Assembly: GCA_037441525.1 (NCBI GenBank)
Contig: JBBISA010000031.1
Location: 1-45,815 of the forward strand
Length of the DNA stretch: 45,815 bases
Direction: 5' to 3'
DNA from: SKVR01 sp037441525
GTDB lineage: Bacteria > Bacteroidota > Bacteroidia > Bacteroidales > UBA7960
Below, in pieces: positions 25,403 through 35,927 of this stretch. A program made the translations under genes and the position numbers. The notes beneath the pieces were generated by a model. The model searched no databases. It was not told the origin of the DNA and was given only the letters and a program-made list of their open reading frames with translations. How positions within the stretch are numbered: position 1 is the stretch's first letter; every line of letters starts with the position of its first letter.

Positions 25403-27166
25403 TTACCACCCGTTATTCTGAATCAGGGCATTAAATTTTAATACCTCGCTGTTTGGAATGGGCCCGTAATACATATAATCCAGATATGGCCTGGTTTCTA
25501 CGTCAAAAATAGTAAATACGCCACTCTCAATTCTAACGCCTTTTACAGTTTCAGTTAAACTTAATTTCCATCTCCTGAGATCCCAGAATCGGAAATCTTC
25601 AAAACACAATTCCAGACGACGCTCATTTCTTATCATTTCACGCATTAACTCTTTACTCCCACGAATACTTTCGAGATAGGGGTCAGCATTAACAGCTACA
25701 CCGGCTCTTCTGCGGATGGCTCTTACCACATCATAGGCAGAAAACCCAAAAGTGCCGGTTCCATCAGGCCCCCACGCTTCATTGGCGGCCTCAGCATAAC
25801 TCAGATACATTTCGGTGTAGCGAATGTGTGGGCGATACCTTTTTCGTATGGTTGAATTGGCCGGGTCAACATTCACATCCATTCTCAGAAGTTTGCGCAA
25901 ATAATATCCAGTACGGGTGGATGTTTCAGCTCTGTTCAGGGCGTTGTTATTATTACCATCTACAGCAGTTATTATTACCCTGTTTCCAACTCCAGCCTGA
26001 GAGTTGTTGATTATTACGGCACGGGCCAAACGCGGATCTCTCGACAAATAGGGGGTGTTTGGGTTGTAGCCGCTTGCAGTATGATTAATGGGATAACCAT
26101 TTGCCATCGGGAATGCATCGACCAGATTCTGGCTAGGATTGATACGGCCTCTGCCGAACAGACTCGGAGGAAGGTTGTCGCGTTCAATGGTGTTTGATTC
26201 TTCTATTGCCGTACGCCACAGAACCTCGCTGGGGTTTTGTCCTGCGCCTAGGCTGTTGATGGCGGTCGTGTTGGCAAACCAAGTATGTCCTGTGGGATCG
26301 ATACCGCCAATTCCACCAATGCGCTGAATTACAGTACCAGCTGCATTGGCAGCTTGCTCCCATGTGGTGGAACTGCCTTCGGTATAGGCCGGACTGGCCG
26401 CAAACAACATTGCCCTTGCCATAAGTGCTTCTGCTATGCGCCTGCTCATTTTGCCGCGGCCATGCTCACCAAACACTCTTGAATAGGTTGTAGCTGGAAT
26501 GCCCATGGGTTGGTATTTTCCCACATACAATGGATCAGAGGCGGGGGCGACATTGTAATCAACTGGTAAAAGTGAAATGGCAATATTCAAATCGCTGTAA
26601 ATCAACTGCATACATTCTTCAAAAGTGTTGCGTGGAAGATTAAAATCTGAATTGGCATCTTCAAATTTGGTAACTATCGGAATACCCAGTAACTGACCAC
26701 TACCAATTTTACCGGCATGATGTTGCATCAGATAAATCATAAAGTAGGCACGCAATGCATGAGCCTCACCCTTGAAACGGTCAACATATAGTTGTTTTGC
26801 AAGCGGGTCTAATGCCCATTCAATCTTATCGGCATCATTAATGATCATATTCACATACTGAATGGCCGAACGCGAGTTCCTCCATTCGTCCATCGGATTG
26901 AAATCCTTTGACCATTGGCCGGTTGCCATTCGACGATAATTATTCGCAGGATCATTGCTCACCGCATTATCAGTTGCAATATCCGAATGTCTCCAGCCAT
27001 TGGATGGCATTCTCAGGTATGCATTTAGCAAAAGCCCACTGGCAAACGTAGCATCTTTATACATGAAGTCTTTTTCAAGTATATTTTCTATGGCCGGCTC
27101 AAATAGATCATCACAGCCGGCAAGAAGAGTGATACTTAATAATATTGCAAATATTTTCTTATTCAT
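25403..27166 (-). CDS. SusD/RagB-family glycan-binding lipoprotein (pair 2)
   Basis: This 587-residue protein has the lipobox LLAGC (Cys18) followed by DDLFEPAIEN, an acidic surface-export signal. The body shows the SusD pattern: helical TPR-like N-terminal region (~60-210, including ALRAYFMIYLMQHH), then the C-terminal domain with RPHIRYTEMYLSYAEAANEAWG (~448) and ELCFEDFRFWDLRRWKL (~530), the usual family end motif. It forms the lid of the SusC transporter encoded 30 bp upstream and binds substrate at the surface. It differs strongly from the other SusD at 30290-32164, so the two pairs probably handle different fragments. Confidence 0.95.
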   Translation of the reverse strand: MNKKIFAILLSITLLAGCDDLFEPAIENILEKDFMYKDATFASGLLLNAYLRMPSNGWRHSDIATDNAVSNDPANNYRRMATGQWSKDFNPMDEWRNSRSAIQYVNMIINDADKIEWALDPLAKQLYVDRFKGEAHALRAYFMIYLMQHHAGKIGSGQLLGIPIVTKFEDANSDFNLPRNTFEECMQLIYSDLNIAISLLPVDYNVAPASDPLYVGKYQPMGIPATTYSRVFGEHGRGKMSRRIAEALMARAMLFAASPAYTEGSSTTWEQAANAAGTVIQRIGGIGGIDPTGHTWFANTTAINSLGAGQNPSEVLWRTAIEESNTIERDNLPPSLFGRGRINPSQNLVDAFPMANGYPINHTASGYNPNTPYLSRDPRLARAVIINNSQAGVGNRVIITAVDGNNNNALNRAETSTRTGYYLRKLLRMDVNVDPANSTIRKRYRPHIRYTEMYLSYAEAANEAWGPDGTGTFGFSAYDVVRAIRRRAGVAVNADPYLESIRGSKELMREMIRNERRLELCFEDFRFWDLRRWKLSLTETVKGVRIESGVFTIFDVETRPYLDYMYYGPIPNSEVLKFNALIQNNGW

Positions 27167-27196
27167 ATCGGTTTTTTTTAAATAATATCACCATAC

Positions 27197-30100
27197 TTAA
27201 AAGGCGGCTGTAATGCCGAAATTATAAAATCGCATCTGTGGGGCTTGTCCAACATTGGTTTCGAGATATTCCCTTTCAGGAGCAATAGTAATAAGGTTAG
27301 AACCAGCCAGATATACTTCTATGTTCTTAACGAATGAGCTTCCCAGTAAGGTCTGAGGCAACTGATAGGTTAGCTGTATTCTTGATATATCGAAACGATT
27401 GGTGTTAATATACCAGAAATCAGATACCCTGAAATTGTTATCACCATTATCGGTGGTTAACCTGGGATAGGTTGCGGTAGCGCGGGTGTCAACAACTTCG
27501 CCGGTAACAGGGTGTGTGTAATTGGCCCAGCGGTTTTTTACCACATCCGAATATTTACGTTGACCAAATACCCAGTCGGTGGTGCGATTTTTTATACCGT
27601 AGCTACCCCATTGGCCTACGCCCTGGGCAAAAAAGGTGAAATTTTTCCATTTGGCCGTTACATTGACACCTAAGGTGTTGGGTGCGCCAAACCATCCCCC
27701 TTTTCCAAGGTATATTTCATCTTCGTTGGTAATTACCCCATCGTTGTTCTGGTCAACATATTTAATATCGCCCGGCATTAAATTACCAAACTGCTTGGGT
27801 GAATTTAAAATATCTTGCTTATCCGCAAAGAATCCTGCCGATTGTAACCCCCATACAGCATCGATGGGCCTGCCTTCTCTTTCCTGGTAGGTGTATTTAT
27901 AAACCTCGCCTCGCTTCAGAACCTCTGTATCATAAAAGGTGCCTGCAAGTCCAAAAATCCAATCCACATTGCCAAGAGTTCGATTCAAGCGCAGGTTAAA
28001 ATCAAAACCGGTCCGTCTTTCTTCATTGTAGTTAATATATGGAACAAATGAAGACGCAGGCCAGCCTGTTTGCAGATAATTGGGGAAGAAATTATTTGCC
28101 AGTACTATTCCTCCTGCATTCTTAATTGAGAAATAATTGGCATCAAGATCAATTAAACGGTTAAATAATGTAGTTTCAACACCAACACTAAGTTCATCTC
28201 TGTAAGGTGCTTCCAGTTCGGGATTGGCACCCCGAATTGCAGAGGTAACATCAATCCCCATTTCAGCGGCCCAGCTGTACCAGTTGGTATTTCTGTACCT
28301 GTAAATGGATGAATACATGTAATGCTGTTCAATGCTCAAGTCGCTGTAAATCCTTCCTATGTTTGATGTTAGTTTAAGGTTATCAACAGCTGATACTCCT
28401 TCCATGAAAGCTTCTTCGCTGATGCGCCATCCTAATGAAAGTACCGGAGATAAAGCAGTGTGGTTGCCAGGTGCAAGTTTGGTGGTGTACATCAGGGAAC
28501 TGTTAAAATCAGCATAGTATCTGTTCATATAGTTATACCCTAAATAGTACCCCAGGTTAGTGTTGGTTGTTTTTTGATAAACCCCCGATGTAGAGTACTG
28601 ATAACCATTGGCAACCAGCATGGAAAAAAGGTTATGGCGGTCGTTAAATGTCCTTTTGTAATCGAACTGGCCGGAGAAATAGATTAACTGCTGGTAATTG
28701 CTGTTGCTTATTAACTCCTCATTCGACTTATTGGAAGTGCCTATAGGAACTAATTCAGTTATCCTGTCTAATCCGTCAACCGTTTCCCATTTTGGCTGAA
28801 GAACCTGGTAAGTGTATCTATAGCCCTGGTTGTAATTGGTGTTGTAGTCAATTCCAATTCTGGTTCTGAAGGCAAGACCGGGTATTATGCTGCTCATATC
28901 CGCATCAATGTTGGTATTAAACAGGAACTGTCTGTCAATGGCTTTGTTATAGCCTGCTCCATATACATCGGCTATTGGGTTTACCATTTCCAGTTTTGGC
29001 CCACTCAAAACGTACTTTCCATCTATTAAAAAGTCAGTATTTTCTACCAGGAACCGGTTCGTATCATTACTCATGTCAATCATACTAATGGGAAGTAATG
29101 GACTGAATTGATTGGGGCGTATTGTTGCCGCCTGCTCCCAGTAATTTATCCTAGGGCCTCTGCCTTCAGAAAAAACAGCTCCTGCATCAACCCCCGCACT
29201 CAGCCATGAATTCAGATTCACGTCGACATTTCCTTTGATATTGAACCTCTGATCATAACCATTTGCGCCTTCTCCAAAATTTAACAAAGAACCCTGACGC
29301 ATAAACCCGATGTTGGTATAATAGCGGGCATTTTTATCTCCGCCATAAATCTCTGTGGTTATATCCGACCGGTTATATGCGCTCCTGAGAAATTCGGATG
29401 AGTAAAGGTCCATTTCGGGATAGCGATAAGTATTTCTTCCTGGAACAAATGTGGCTAATGAATCAATTTCCCGGGAGGTGATAAGAATCCCATCGTTAAT
29501 TCTTGCCTCAGTGTAAAGGGTAATGTAATCGTATGAGTTGAGATATTTGGGGAATCTTTTTGGCTGGTTTAAACCAGTATTTACCCTTACATCGACTTTT
29601 TGCTCGGTTATATAACCTCTTTTAGTGGAAATTAAAAGTACTCCGTTGGCAGCGTGAGTTCCATAAAGTGCCACAGCCCCAGCACCTTTCAAAAGGGTTA
29701 TCTGTTCAATCTCAGTGGTTCTTACATCATTCAAATCGCGGGGAATACCATCTACAACAATCAGAAAATCACCCATACCCCATATTGAGTTGGAGTTAAA
29801 CCCTCCCAGTTCGGTTACCATCCCATCTATTGGATTAGTGGTATAGCTCTTACGAATTAAATCTGATGAGTTTAAAACCGAAACTCCTCCCATCAAATCT
29901 CCTTTGTTGGCTTTGCGGAATGCGAGTTGCACCAATTCCACATCTGATTCAAGGATAACTGCGTCCAAACCTTCAGCCGCAACAACTACCAGGGTTTTGT
30001 AACCGGTAGCACTGATTTCGAGTATTGAATTACCAGGCACCTTAATGGAAAAAGCTCCTGACTCATCGGTTATTGCCGACGCATCGACCGTTTTGCTTTT

Positions 30101-30253
30101 TACAAGAGCTCCTTTTACCGGCTCGTTGCTGCCATCGACTACAACAGCCTTGATGTCGATTACCGCCTGATTCTGCGCATATATTGAAATTGGCAATAGG
30201 GCCAGAAACGCGCAAAGGGCAAATATTAATTTTATGTGTTTCATTATTATCAT
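27197..30253 (-). CDS. SusC/RagA-family TonB-dependent transporter (pair 2, atypical TonB-box region)
   Basis: This 1018-residue outer-membrane protein has a signal peptide ending IYAQ, a carboxypeptidase-regulatory-like domain (~32-103), a plug domain with DFLIVVDGIPRD and LLKGAGAVALYGTHAANGVLLISTKRG-type motifs (~120-215), and a 22-strand-type barrel ending in FYNFGITAAF. The usual VVVVGYG segment before the plug is absent; VELVQLAFRKANKGDLMGG (~105-123) is there instead, a feature of one SusC subgroup. The annotated frame starts MIIMKH; starting at the second Met (30244) would leave a more standard signal peptide. It lies 36 bp downstream of the first SusD gene and 30 bp before its own partner. 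Confidence 0.95.
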   Translation of the reverse strand: MIIMKHIKLIFALCAFLALLPISIYAQNQAVIDIKAVVVDGSNEPVKGALVKSKTVDASAITDESGAFSIKVPGNSILEISATGYKTLVVVAAEGLDAVILESDVELVQLAFRKANKGDLMGGVSVLNSSDLIRKSYTTNPIDGMVTELGGFNSNSIWGMGDFLIVVDGIPRDLNDVRTTEIEQITLLKGAGAVALYGTHAANGVLLISTKRGYITEQKVDVRVNTGLNQPKRFPKYLNSYDYITLYTEARINDGILITSREIDSLATFVPGRNTYRYPEMDLYSSEFLRSAYNRSDITTEIYGGDKNARYYTNIGFMRQGSLLNFGEGANGYDQRFNIKGNVDVNLNSWLSAGVDAGAVFSEGRGPRINYWEQAATIRPNQFSPLLPISMIDMSNDTNRFLVENTDFLIDGKYVLSGPKLEMVNPIADVYGAGYNKAIDRQFLFNTNIDADMSSIIPGLAFRTRIGIDYNTNYNQGYRYTYQVLQPKWETVDGLDRITELVPIGTSNKSNEELISNSNYQQLIYFSGQFDYKRTFNDRHNLFSMLVANGYQYSTSGVYQKTTNTNLGYYLGYNYMNRYYADFNSSLMYTTKLAPGNHTALSPVLSLGWRISEEAFMEGVSAVDNLKLTSNIGRIYSDLSIEQHYMYSSIYRYRNTNWYSWAAEMGIDVTSAIRGANPELEAPYRDELSVGVETTLFNRLIDLDANYFSIKNAGGIVLANNFFPNYLQTGWPASSFVPYINYNEERRTGFDFNLRLNRTLGNVDWIFGLAGTFYDTEVLKRGEVYKYTYQEREGRPIDAVWGLQSAGFFADKQDILNSPKQFGNLMPGDIKYVDQNNDGVITNEDEIYLGKGGWFGAPNTLGVNVTAKWKNFTFFAQGVGQWGSYGIKNRTTDWVFGQRKYSDVVKNRWANYTHPVTGEVVDTRATATYPRLTTDNGDNNFRVSDFWYINTNRFDISRIQLTYQLPQTLLGSSFVKNIEVYLAGSNLITIAPEREYLETNVGQAPQMRFYNFGITAAF

Positions 30254-30289
30254 TTTTTGATTTTATGAATCCTTTAACTGAATCATTAA

Positions 30290-32164
30290 TTACCAACCCG
30301 GGTTTTGCTGAAAGCCTTCGTAGATATTGGCATCTCTTACCCTGATGGGTAACCAATAGTGCTTGTCGGTAAGCTGGCGCTCTATAATTACCACTTCTCT
30401 GAAATTGACTACCCTGTTATTTTGCGGATTGTTTACATCCATAGGCCCAGGTGCTCTGTCAAATTCCTGGGCTGTTTTTATGTTATAAGGATGCTCAGTA
30501 AGCAACAGCCATCTGCGCAGGTCGTTGAATCTGTGGCCTTCGAATGATAGTTCTACGGCGCGTTCGCGTCTGAGCTCGCTCATAAAAGTAGGAAGGTCGA
30601 GACCCGTAGCTAATCTACCCACCTTGGCGCGGTCGCGAACTACATTTATTGCTTCGGTGGCATTTAAGCGATAATTGGGGTCTTTTCCAGCGGATGAGCC
30701 ATAACCCATTGCTGCACCTTCAGCATAAATAAGGTAAATTTCGGCCAAACGGATGTATGATTGTTGCAGGGTAAGGGCGTATGCCTGGTCCCACTGCACA
30801 TCGTAGTTATTGGCAACAATTGGGATCCATTTATATACCAGGTATCCAGTGCGGCTCCCGGTTTCTTCTGATCTATATTCGCCATTGGTGTGAAGTGTTG
30901 CATAACGCCGGGATTCCACCCGCGCTGGCAGTGCTCCTTCAACCATCTTTACGCCATCATATATAATGTCTTTATAAAATCTGGGGTCGCGCCCGCGCCA
31001 AGGATATTCGGGGTCGAATCCTGACTGGGGGTGGTTGAGGGGCAACCCGTTGGCCATGCCGTAATAATTGACATAATTGGCGGTGGGCACAAAAACAGGC
31101 AATTCCCTTCCGATTACACCAACAGGGGCAAAAACACGGCTGTTGTGCCAGTTGGTGCTTTGAGCATGGTAGTTGGGCGCCTGAAAAATGGCTTCGGCAC
31201 CTCCGGGTATCAACCAGTTGCGGCCAATGGTCCAGAAAACGTCATTGATACTGTCCCAGGGGAGTAAACGGTGATGGGTTGCACGGCTATCAACATGACT
31301 CAATAATTCGCCGGCAGCAGCAGCAGCTTTTTTGGCAAATTCGGGATCGTAGTTTGAATTACCGGTAGATTGACGATTCATCAGTGGGCTTGCAGCGTAG
31401 ATGTAGTTCTTAGCCAGAAAACCCAGTGCCATAGCCTTGGTGGCCCTCCATCTGTTGAATCCAAATGTTCTTTGTCCGGCCACAGTTTTATCCCAATGAA
31501 AGGGAAGAAGGTCGGCTGCCTCCCTTAAGTCTTTGGCAATCAATTCGGCCACCTGATGATACGTAGGTCTTGGAAGGCGTGGCGACTCATTGGCTGCCAA
31601 TACTTGATTGATATAGGGCATCGGACCCCAGTATTGAATGATCTGAAAATGAAGCAATGCCCTGAAGAACAGCAGTTGACCTTTGATAAGATTTTTTTCT
31701 TCCTGTGTTGCTTCGGTAAGGCGATCGAGATTGGCAAGGCCAATATTGGCTTTGCGTATTCCGTACCAGGAGGGTGCCCAAATCGATTTTTGGCGGTTGG
31801 GATCGTCTCCCCACGAACCGTTACCCGGGGCTGGCCTGTCGAGAAAACAGGTCCACAATCCCAGCAGTGCCATATAGTTGCCATTGTCAATATGCACATT
31901 GGCCCGGTTTCGGTCGCCTCCCAGAGATGTGGTAATATCTTCACCCCAGTTGTAGCAACTGCCATTGTAGTTATGCTTCGACACATCGGGAAGCAGGTGG
32001 TAAAGCTCCTCGGTGTAGCTCTGAAAGTTTATAAAGCTCCGGAAAGCTGTTTCTTCATTAAGGATGGATTCCGGTTCCCGATCCAGATAGTCTACACACG
32101 ATACCATTCCCAGCATCATGAAGACCAACCCACTCAGCAATAAACTTTTTATATTTTTTTTCAT
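30290..32164 (-). CDS. SusD/RagB-family glycan-binding lipoprotein (pair 1)
   Basis: This 624-residue lipoprotein has the lipobox MVSC (Cys23) followed by VDYLDREPES, the common SusD start with acidic residues. The helical N-terminal part contains ALLHFQIIQYWGPMPYI (~168) and the C-terminal domain QQSYIRLAEIYLIYAEGAAMG (~488) and ERAVELSFEGHRFNDLRRW (~555). It ends YEGFQQNPGW, as do many members of the family. It partners the SusC at 32274-35465, 109 bp upstream; that gap contains a 13-bp inverted repeat that could adjust SusC and SusD levels. Confidence 0.95.
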   Translation of the reverse strand: MKKNIKSLLLSGLVFMMLGMVSCVDYLDREPESILNEETAFRSFINFQSYTEELYHLLPDVSKHNYNGSCYNWGEDITTSLGGDRNRANVHIDNGNYMALLGLWTCFLDRPAPGNGSWGDDPNRQKSIWAPSWYGIRKANIGLANLDRLTEATQEEKNLIKGQLLFFRALLHFQIIQYWGPMPYINQVLAANESPRLPRPTYHQVAELIAKDLREAADLLPFHWDKTVAGQRTFGFNRWRATKAMALGFLAKNYIYAASPLMNRQSTGNSNYDPEFAKKAAAAAGELLSHVDSRATHHRLLPWDSINDVFWTIGRNWLIPGGAEAIFQAPNYHAQSTNWHNSRVFAPVGVIGRELPVFVPTANYVNYYGMANGLPLNHPQSGFDPEYPWRGRDPRFYKDIIYDGVKMVEGALPARVESRRYATLHTNGEYRSEETGSRTGYLVYKWIPIVANNYDVQWDQAYALTLQQSYIRLAEIYLIYAEGAAMGYGSSAGKDPNYRLNATEAINVVRDRAKVGRLATGLDLPTFMSELRRERAVELSFEGHRFNDLRRWLLLTEHPYNIKTAQEFDRAPGPMDVNNPQNNRVVNFREVVIIERQLTDKHYWLPIRVRDANIYEGFQQNPGW

Positions 32165-32193
32165 TTGTTCGATATTTATTTTTTACTTGTCAG

Positions 32194-32262
32194 TTTGGAA
32201 TGTTTGTAAACACTGCAAAATCAAGGTGCTGATGATTTTTAATTAGTGGCAAACATTTCAAA
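32194..32262 (-). other. Inverted repeat between susC and susD of pair 1
   Basis: TTTGGAATGTTTG (32194-32206) and CAAACATTTCAAA (32250-32262) pair at 12 of 13 positions across a 43-nt loop. It lies in the SusC-SusD gap, where a hairpin could protect or attenuate the message. No U run follows, so it is not a normal terminator. Confidence 0.45.
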
Positions 32263-32273
32263 ATTCAGTTTTG

Positions 32274-35200
32274 TTAAAAAGCAACATTTACACCCAGGTT
32301 GAAACGCTTCACTGTTGGATAAGCCCCTTGCCCTGGATTGGTGGTGGCAAAATTCGATTCGCGATCGTCGGGCATTTTGGTCCAAATCCACAGGTTGTTC
32401 CCGTTGACGAAAATCCGAAGGCTGTTTATGCCGGTATTAGAAATTAACCGTGAACTTCTGTTGAAGGTGTAACCAATTTCAGCATTTTTTAATCGCAGGT
32501 AGGATGCATCGTAATGAACCTTGTTTCCGGTTGCTGCACCATCGGGGGTGCGTCTCCAAGATGGAGTTTCTACATCGGGATTCGATTCATTTTTCGACCA
32601 CCAGGTGCCTTCATTAAATACAGAGTTGAGGCTACCGGCAAATGAGTTGTAATACACCGGTCGGGTTACATTGTTAACTCCATAAAACTGCACAAACGTT
32701 GAAAATCCTTTCCATTCAAAGCCAATGGTTGATGAATAGGTATTTAAGGGTACAGTTGGATAGGAAAAGGGAACCACATCATAAGAATCAATAACCCCGT
32801 CGGCATTAAAATCCATTATATAATAGTTGCCTGGGAGTTTAAACTGATCGCTGTTAGCAAAAGGTGTGGTGGCATATAGTTCATCCCACGAACCATAAAA
32901 ACCATTGCTCAGGTAACTGCGGGTTTGATTTACCATTTTGCCTTCGTTTTTCATGTGATCAGGAAGCAATTGAGGTTCATCAGCAATTATAATCTTGTTT
33001 TTTGCATGGGTCATGGCAAAATTTGACCAGAAACGGGTTCCGTTTACCCATCTGTGGCTCAATCTCAGTTCGAGCTCATATCCGTTTGCCTTTACCTTGC
33101 CTGTGTTTGCGGTTGGAGGGCTCATACCAAAATACGAGGGAACCGCTCTGTTGGCTCCACCTACAATAATATTATCCCTTTCATCCTGAAATAGCTCGAA
33201 ACTACCAGCCAGGAATCCATCAAAGAAGGCGAAGTCGGTTCCAACGTTGGCCTTTGTAACTGTTTCCCACTGCATATCGGGGTTGCCCAGCGATGATACA
33301 TAAAACCATTCGCCAATACCTCCAGCATTGCCATACCTGGGGTTGTCGTCCCATCCTGAATTCCAGCCGGTTTCCTGGAAAGCTGAACGACCTCTGCGGG
33401 CCCAAGAATCCATATAAAGGAATCTACTGGCATAACTGTCGTCGCCAATTGTGCCGTAAGAAGCTCTTAGCCTGAGCAAATCAATAAAAGTAAGTGATTT
33501 CATGAAATTTTCTTCCGAGATCATCCACCCCACACCCCCGGAGGAGAAGAAGGCAAAACGGTATGCGGAAGCGAATTTTTCTGAGCCATTATAGGAACCA
33601 TTATATTCAAAGGAATATTTATTGTCGAAACTATAGGTTGTACGGAAAACCCAGTTTTCGCGAACTCTGAGAACTTCGCTTCCTGTGGCTTCCTGCTTTC
33701 TTTCAAAAGTACCCATTGCTGTTATATCGTGCCTGTTGGCAATGTTGGTAACATAATTCAACTGAGTCTGATAATCAGACCGGCGGAAAGTTCTCCAGTT
33801 CTGAACCCCACCACCTGGTGTGCTCCACATAATGCGGTCGGGGTAATCGAAGCCATGAAAGCCTGTGCGGTTAAACATGAATACCTGATCGCCGGTATCG
33901 GGGTTTACCCACATAAGGTTGGGTTCGGTAAACCTGTCGTCAACACCGCGTCCTCCTTCTAAAAATCTGTTGTCGATAGCAACTGCACCGCGGAAATTTA
34001 AACCTTTGATAAACATGTTTAAATCCTGCTCCAGCACAAAGTCGGTGGTAAGACTGGTTGTGGTTTGGTATTCTATACCGCTGACAGCCAAATTCCTTAC
34101 AGAGTTGGTCATAATAACTGGATTGGGGCCATAAAATCCGAATAATCCATTGGAGTATTGGGGCCAAAACAGGTCGGGAGCACCGACATAAGCACTTGCC
34201 CACACAGTATTGGCATTGTCGAGGTTGCCCCACGGTCCTTTTCTTATACCATGCGAGCCGCCCAGGTTTAGTTTTAGCAGAGTTGATGAAGTAATTCTGA
34301 AGTCGAGGTTGCTTCGCATATTAATGCGGTCGAATCCAAACCCCGGAGAATATGCCCGTGTACTCTGGTACTCGCGGAAAAGGTCGCCCTCGCTAATATA
34401 ATCCATGTTGGCAAAGTACTTAACAAACCGGGTACCCCCGGCAACATTTATATTGGCGTTGTAGGACATTGTCTGGTCCTTGAAAAGTGCATCCTGCCAG
34501 TCAACGTTGGGGTAACGCTCACGCTCGGTCTGGTCAGCAGGAAACCGGTATTTTCTGATGGTTTCATAGGGCGTAATGGCTGACCATGAATCGGCAGTGC
34601 TTGCCAATTCATATTCAATTACCCTGTTTCTTAGCAATAATGCATCGTAAGCATCATATTTATTGGGCAGTTTGGAAGCAGTTTTCATGGTGGAGTTAAA
34701 AGCTGCCGATATTACAGCACGTCCTTCCGCGCCACGTTTTGTGGTAATAAGAATTACCCCATTGGCACCCTGTACACCAAAAACTGCAGTGGCTGAAGCA
34801 TCCTTAAGCACAGAAATACCCTGTATTGAGTTGATATCAACACTACTGAGGGGGCGTTCAACGCCATCTACAAGTACCAAGGGTTCGCTGTTGTTCCAGG
34901 TACTGGCAGCCCGTATCTGTATTCTGGGGTCTTCGGCACCAGGCATACCACTACTTTGGGTGGTTACCACACCAGGTAAATTGCCGGTAAGTGCAGCACC
35001 TACACTGGTAACACCACCGGCTCTTTCGAGTGTGGCACCTGTGGTTTGGGTAATTGCCCCAACAACACTCACCCTTTTTTGCTGACCATAACCAACAACA
35101 ACAACTTCGTCAAACGTCTTCACTTCCCAGTTCATTGCCACGTTTACAACCGAGCGGCCCCGAACATTGATGCGCTGTGTTTCCATTCCGATAAATGAAA

Positions 35201-35465
35201 ATTCCAGGGCTGTGTCTTCCTGTTGAAGGGTGATTCTGTAATTGCCATCTATGTCGGTTGTTACTCCGACACCGGGCCTGCCTACCACGGTAATGGTTAC
35301 TCCGGGCAGGGGCTCCTGGCTTGTATCTGTTACTTTTCCCTGGATAGTATAACTACCTTGCGCATTTAAATCAGCCGCATTCGTTATTAACATCAGAGAA
35401 ATCAGGAGTTTTGTACAAATCCACACGATTGGATATTTGCTAAAACATCTACTAATTATGTTCAT
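32274..35465 (-). CDS. SusC/RagA-family TonB-dependent transporter (pair 1)
   Basis: This 1063-residue outer-membrane protein has a long signal peptide ending LNAQ (~35), a carboxypeptidase-regulatory-like domain (~39-112, TIQGKVTDTSQEPLPGV), the canonical TonB-box region EVVVVGYGQQKR (~120-131), a plug domain (~135-250, PLVLVDGVERP, VLKDASATAVFGVQGANG) and a barrel ending KRFNLGVNVAF. It imports oligosaccharides using TonB energy. It is the first gene of the SusC-SusD-SusC-SusD-SusE run, with 462 bp of non-coding DNA upstream where the substrate-controlled promoter must lie. Confidence 0.96.
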   Translation of the reverse strand: MNIISRCFSKYPIVWICTKLLISLMLITNAADLNAQGSYTIQGKVTDTSQEPLPGVTITVVGRPGVGVTTDIDGNYRITLQQEDTALEFSFIGMETQRINVRGRSVVNVAMNWEVKTFDEVVVVGYGQQKRVSVVGAITQTTGATLERAGGVTSVGAALTGNLPGVVTTQSSGMPGAEDPRIQIRAASTWNNSEPLVLVDGVERPLSSVDINSIQGISVLKDASATAVFGVQGANGVILITTKRGAEGRAVISAAFNSTMKTASKLPNKYDAYDALLLRNRVIEYELASTADSWSAITPYETIRKYRFPADQTERERYPNVDWQDALFKDQTMSYNANINVAGGTRFVKYFANMDYISEGDLFREYQSTRAYSPGFGFDRINMRSNLDFRITSSTLLKLNLGGSHGIRKGPWGNLDNANTVWASAYVGAPDLFWPQYSNGLFGFYGPNPVIMTNSVRNLAVSGIEYQTTTSLTTDFVLEQDLNMFIKGLNFRGAVAIDNRFLEGGRGVDDRFTEPNLMWVNPDTGDQVFMFNRTGFHGFDYPDRIMWSTPGGGVQNWRTFRRSDYQTQLNYVTNIANRHDITAMGTFERKQEATGSEVLRVRENWVFRTTYSFDNKYSFEYNGSYNGSEKFASAYRFAFFSSGGVGWMISEENFMKSLTFIDLLRLRASYGTIGDDSYASRFLYMDSWARRGRSAFQETGWNSGWDDNPRYGNAGGIGEWFYVSSLGNPDMQWETVTKANVGTDFAFFDGFLAGSFELFQDERDNIIVGGANRAVPSYFGMSPPTANTGKVKANGYELELRLSHRWVNGTRFWSNFAMTHAKNKIIIADEPQLLPDHMKNEGKMVNQTRSYLSNGFYGSWDELYATTPFANSDQFKLPGNYYIMDFNADGVIDSYDVVPFSYPTVPLNTYSSTIGFEWKGFSTFVQFYGVNNVTRPVYYNSFAGSLNSVFNEGTWWSKNESNPDVETPSWRRTPDGAATGNKVHYDASYLRLKNAEIGYTFNRSSRLISNTGINSLRIFVNGNNLWIWTKMPDDRESNFATTNPGQGAYPTVKRFNLGVNVAF

Positions 35466-35927
35466 ATTTTTTAAAATTTGAATTTATGCCACGGGCAAAT
35501 AAGACTTTTTAATTTGAGCATTTTCTAAGTTCATTTTGATTTGGTTGTTATAAGGTCATTCATTTTTGTTATTTTTTGGTTTGACTTAGTTTTATTTTAA
35601 CAAAAGCTTAATAAATAGCTAATGTTGGCAGGCTAAAGTACTAAAGGTGTTAACAGTCGTTTTAAGATATTGGATAATATTTATTCTAATTTTAGATAAT
35701 TAAGAATTCAGAATTGTAGTGTAATGGTCAGAATATCAGATTGTTAAATGATGAAATATTATTCAACTTATGGCAGACTATTCTCCCAGGTGGTTTTAAC
35801 TCCGATTAAGAAAAAATTAATTTATTGGCATTTCTGGTTGTAATTTTTTAGTTTTTTATCCATTTGTGATATTAAGCCCTGGATTCAGCAGAACGATTGT
35901 TAAAATTATTGATTGAGTAAAAAGTTT
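35466..35927 (-). promoter_or_regulatory. Upstream region of the SusCD operon
   Basis: This 462 bp AT-rich gap between the sensor gene and the first SusC must hold the operon promoter and its regulator sites. I found no exact TAnnTTTG on the minus strand and no copy of the 20-bp repeats seen at 12785-12844. No open frame of note is present. Confidence 0.45.

Noticed and set aside
31556..32143. 195-codon plus-strand frame
   Set aside because: It is antisense to the first SusD gene, whose frame has clear family motifs; no independent features.
35466..35927. Copy of the 20-bp repeat operator upstream of the first SusC
   Set aside because: I looked for it on both strands and found no convincing tandem copy, which weakens but does not exclude the HTCS-operator idea.
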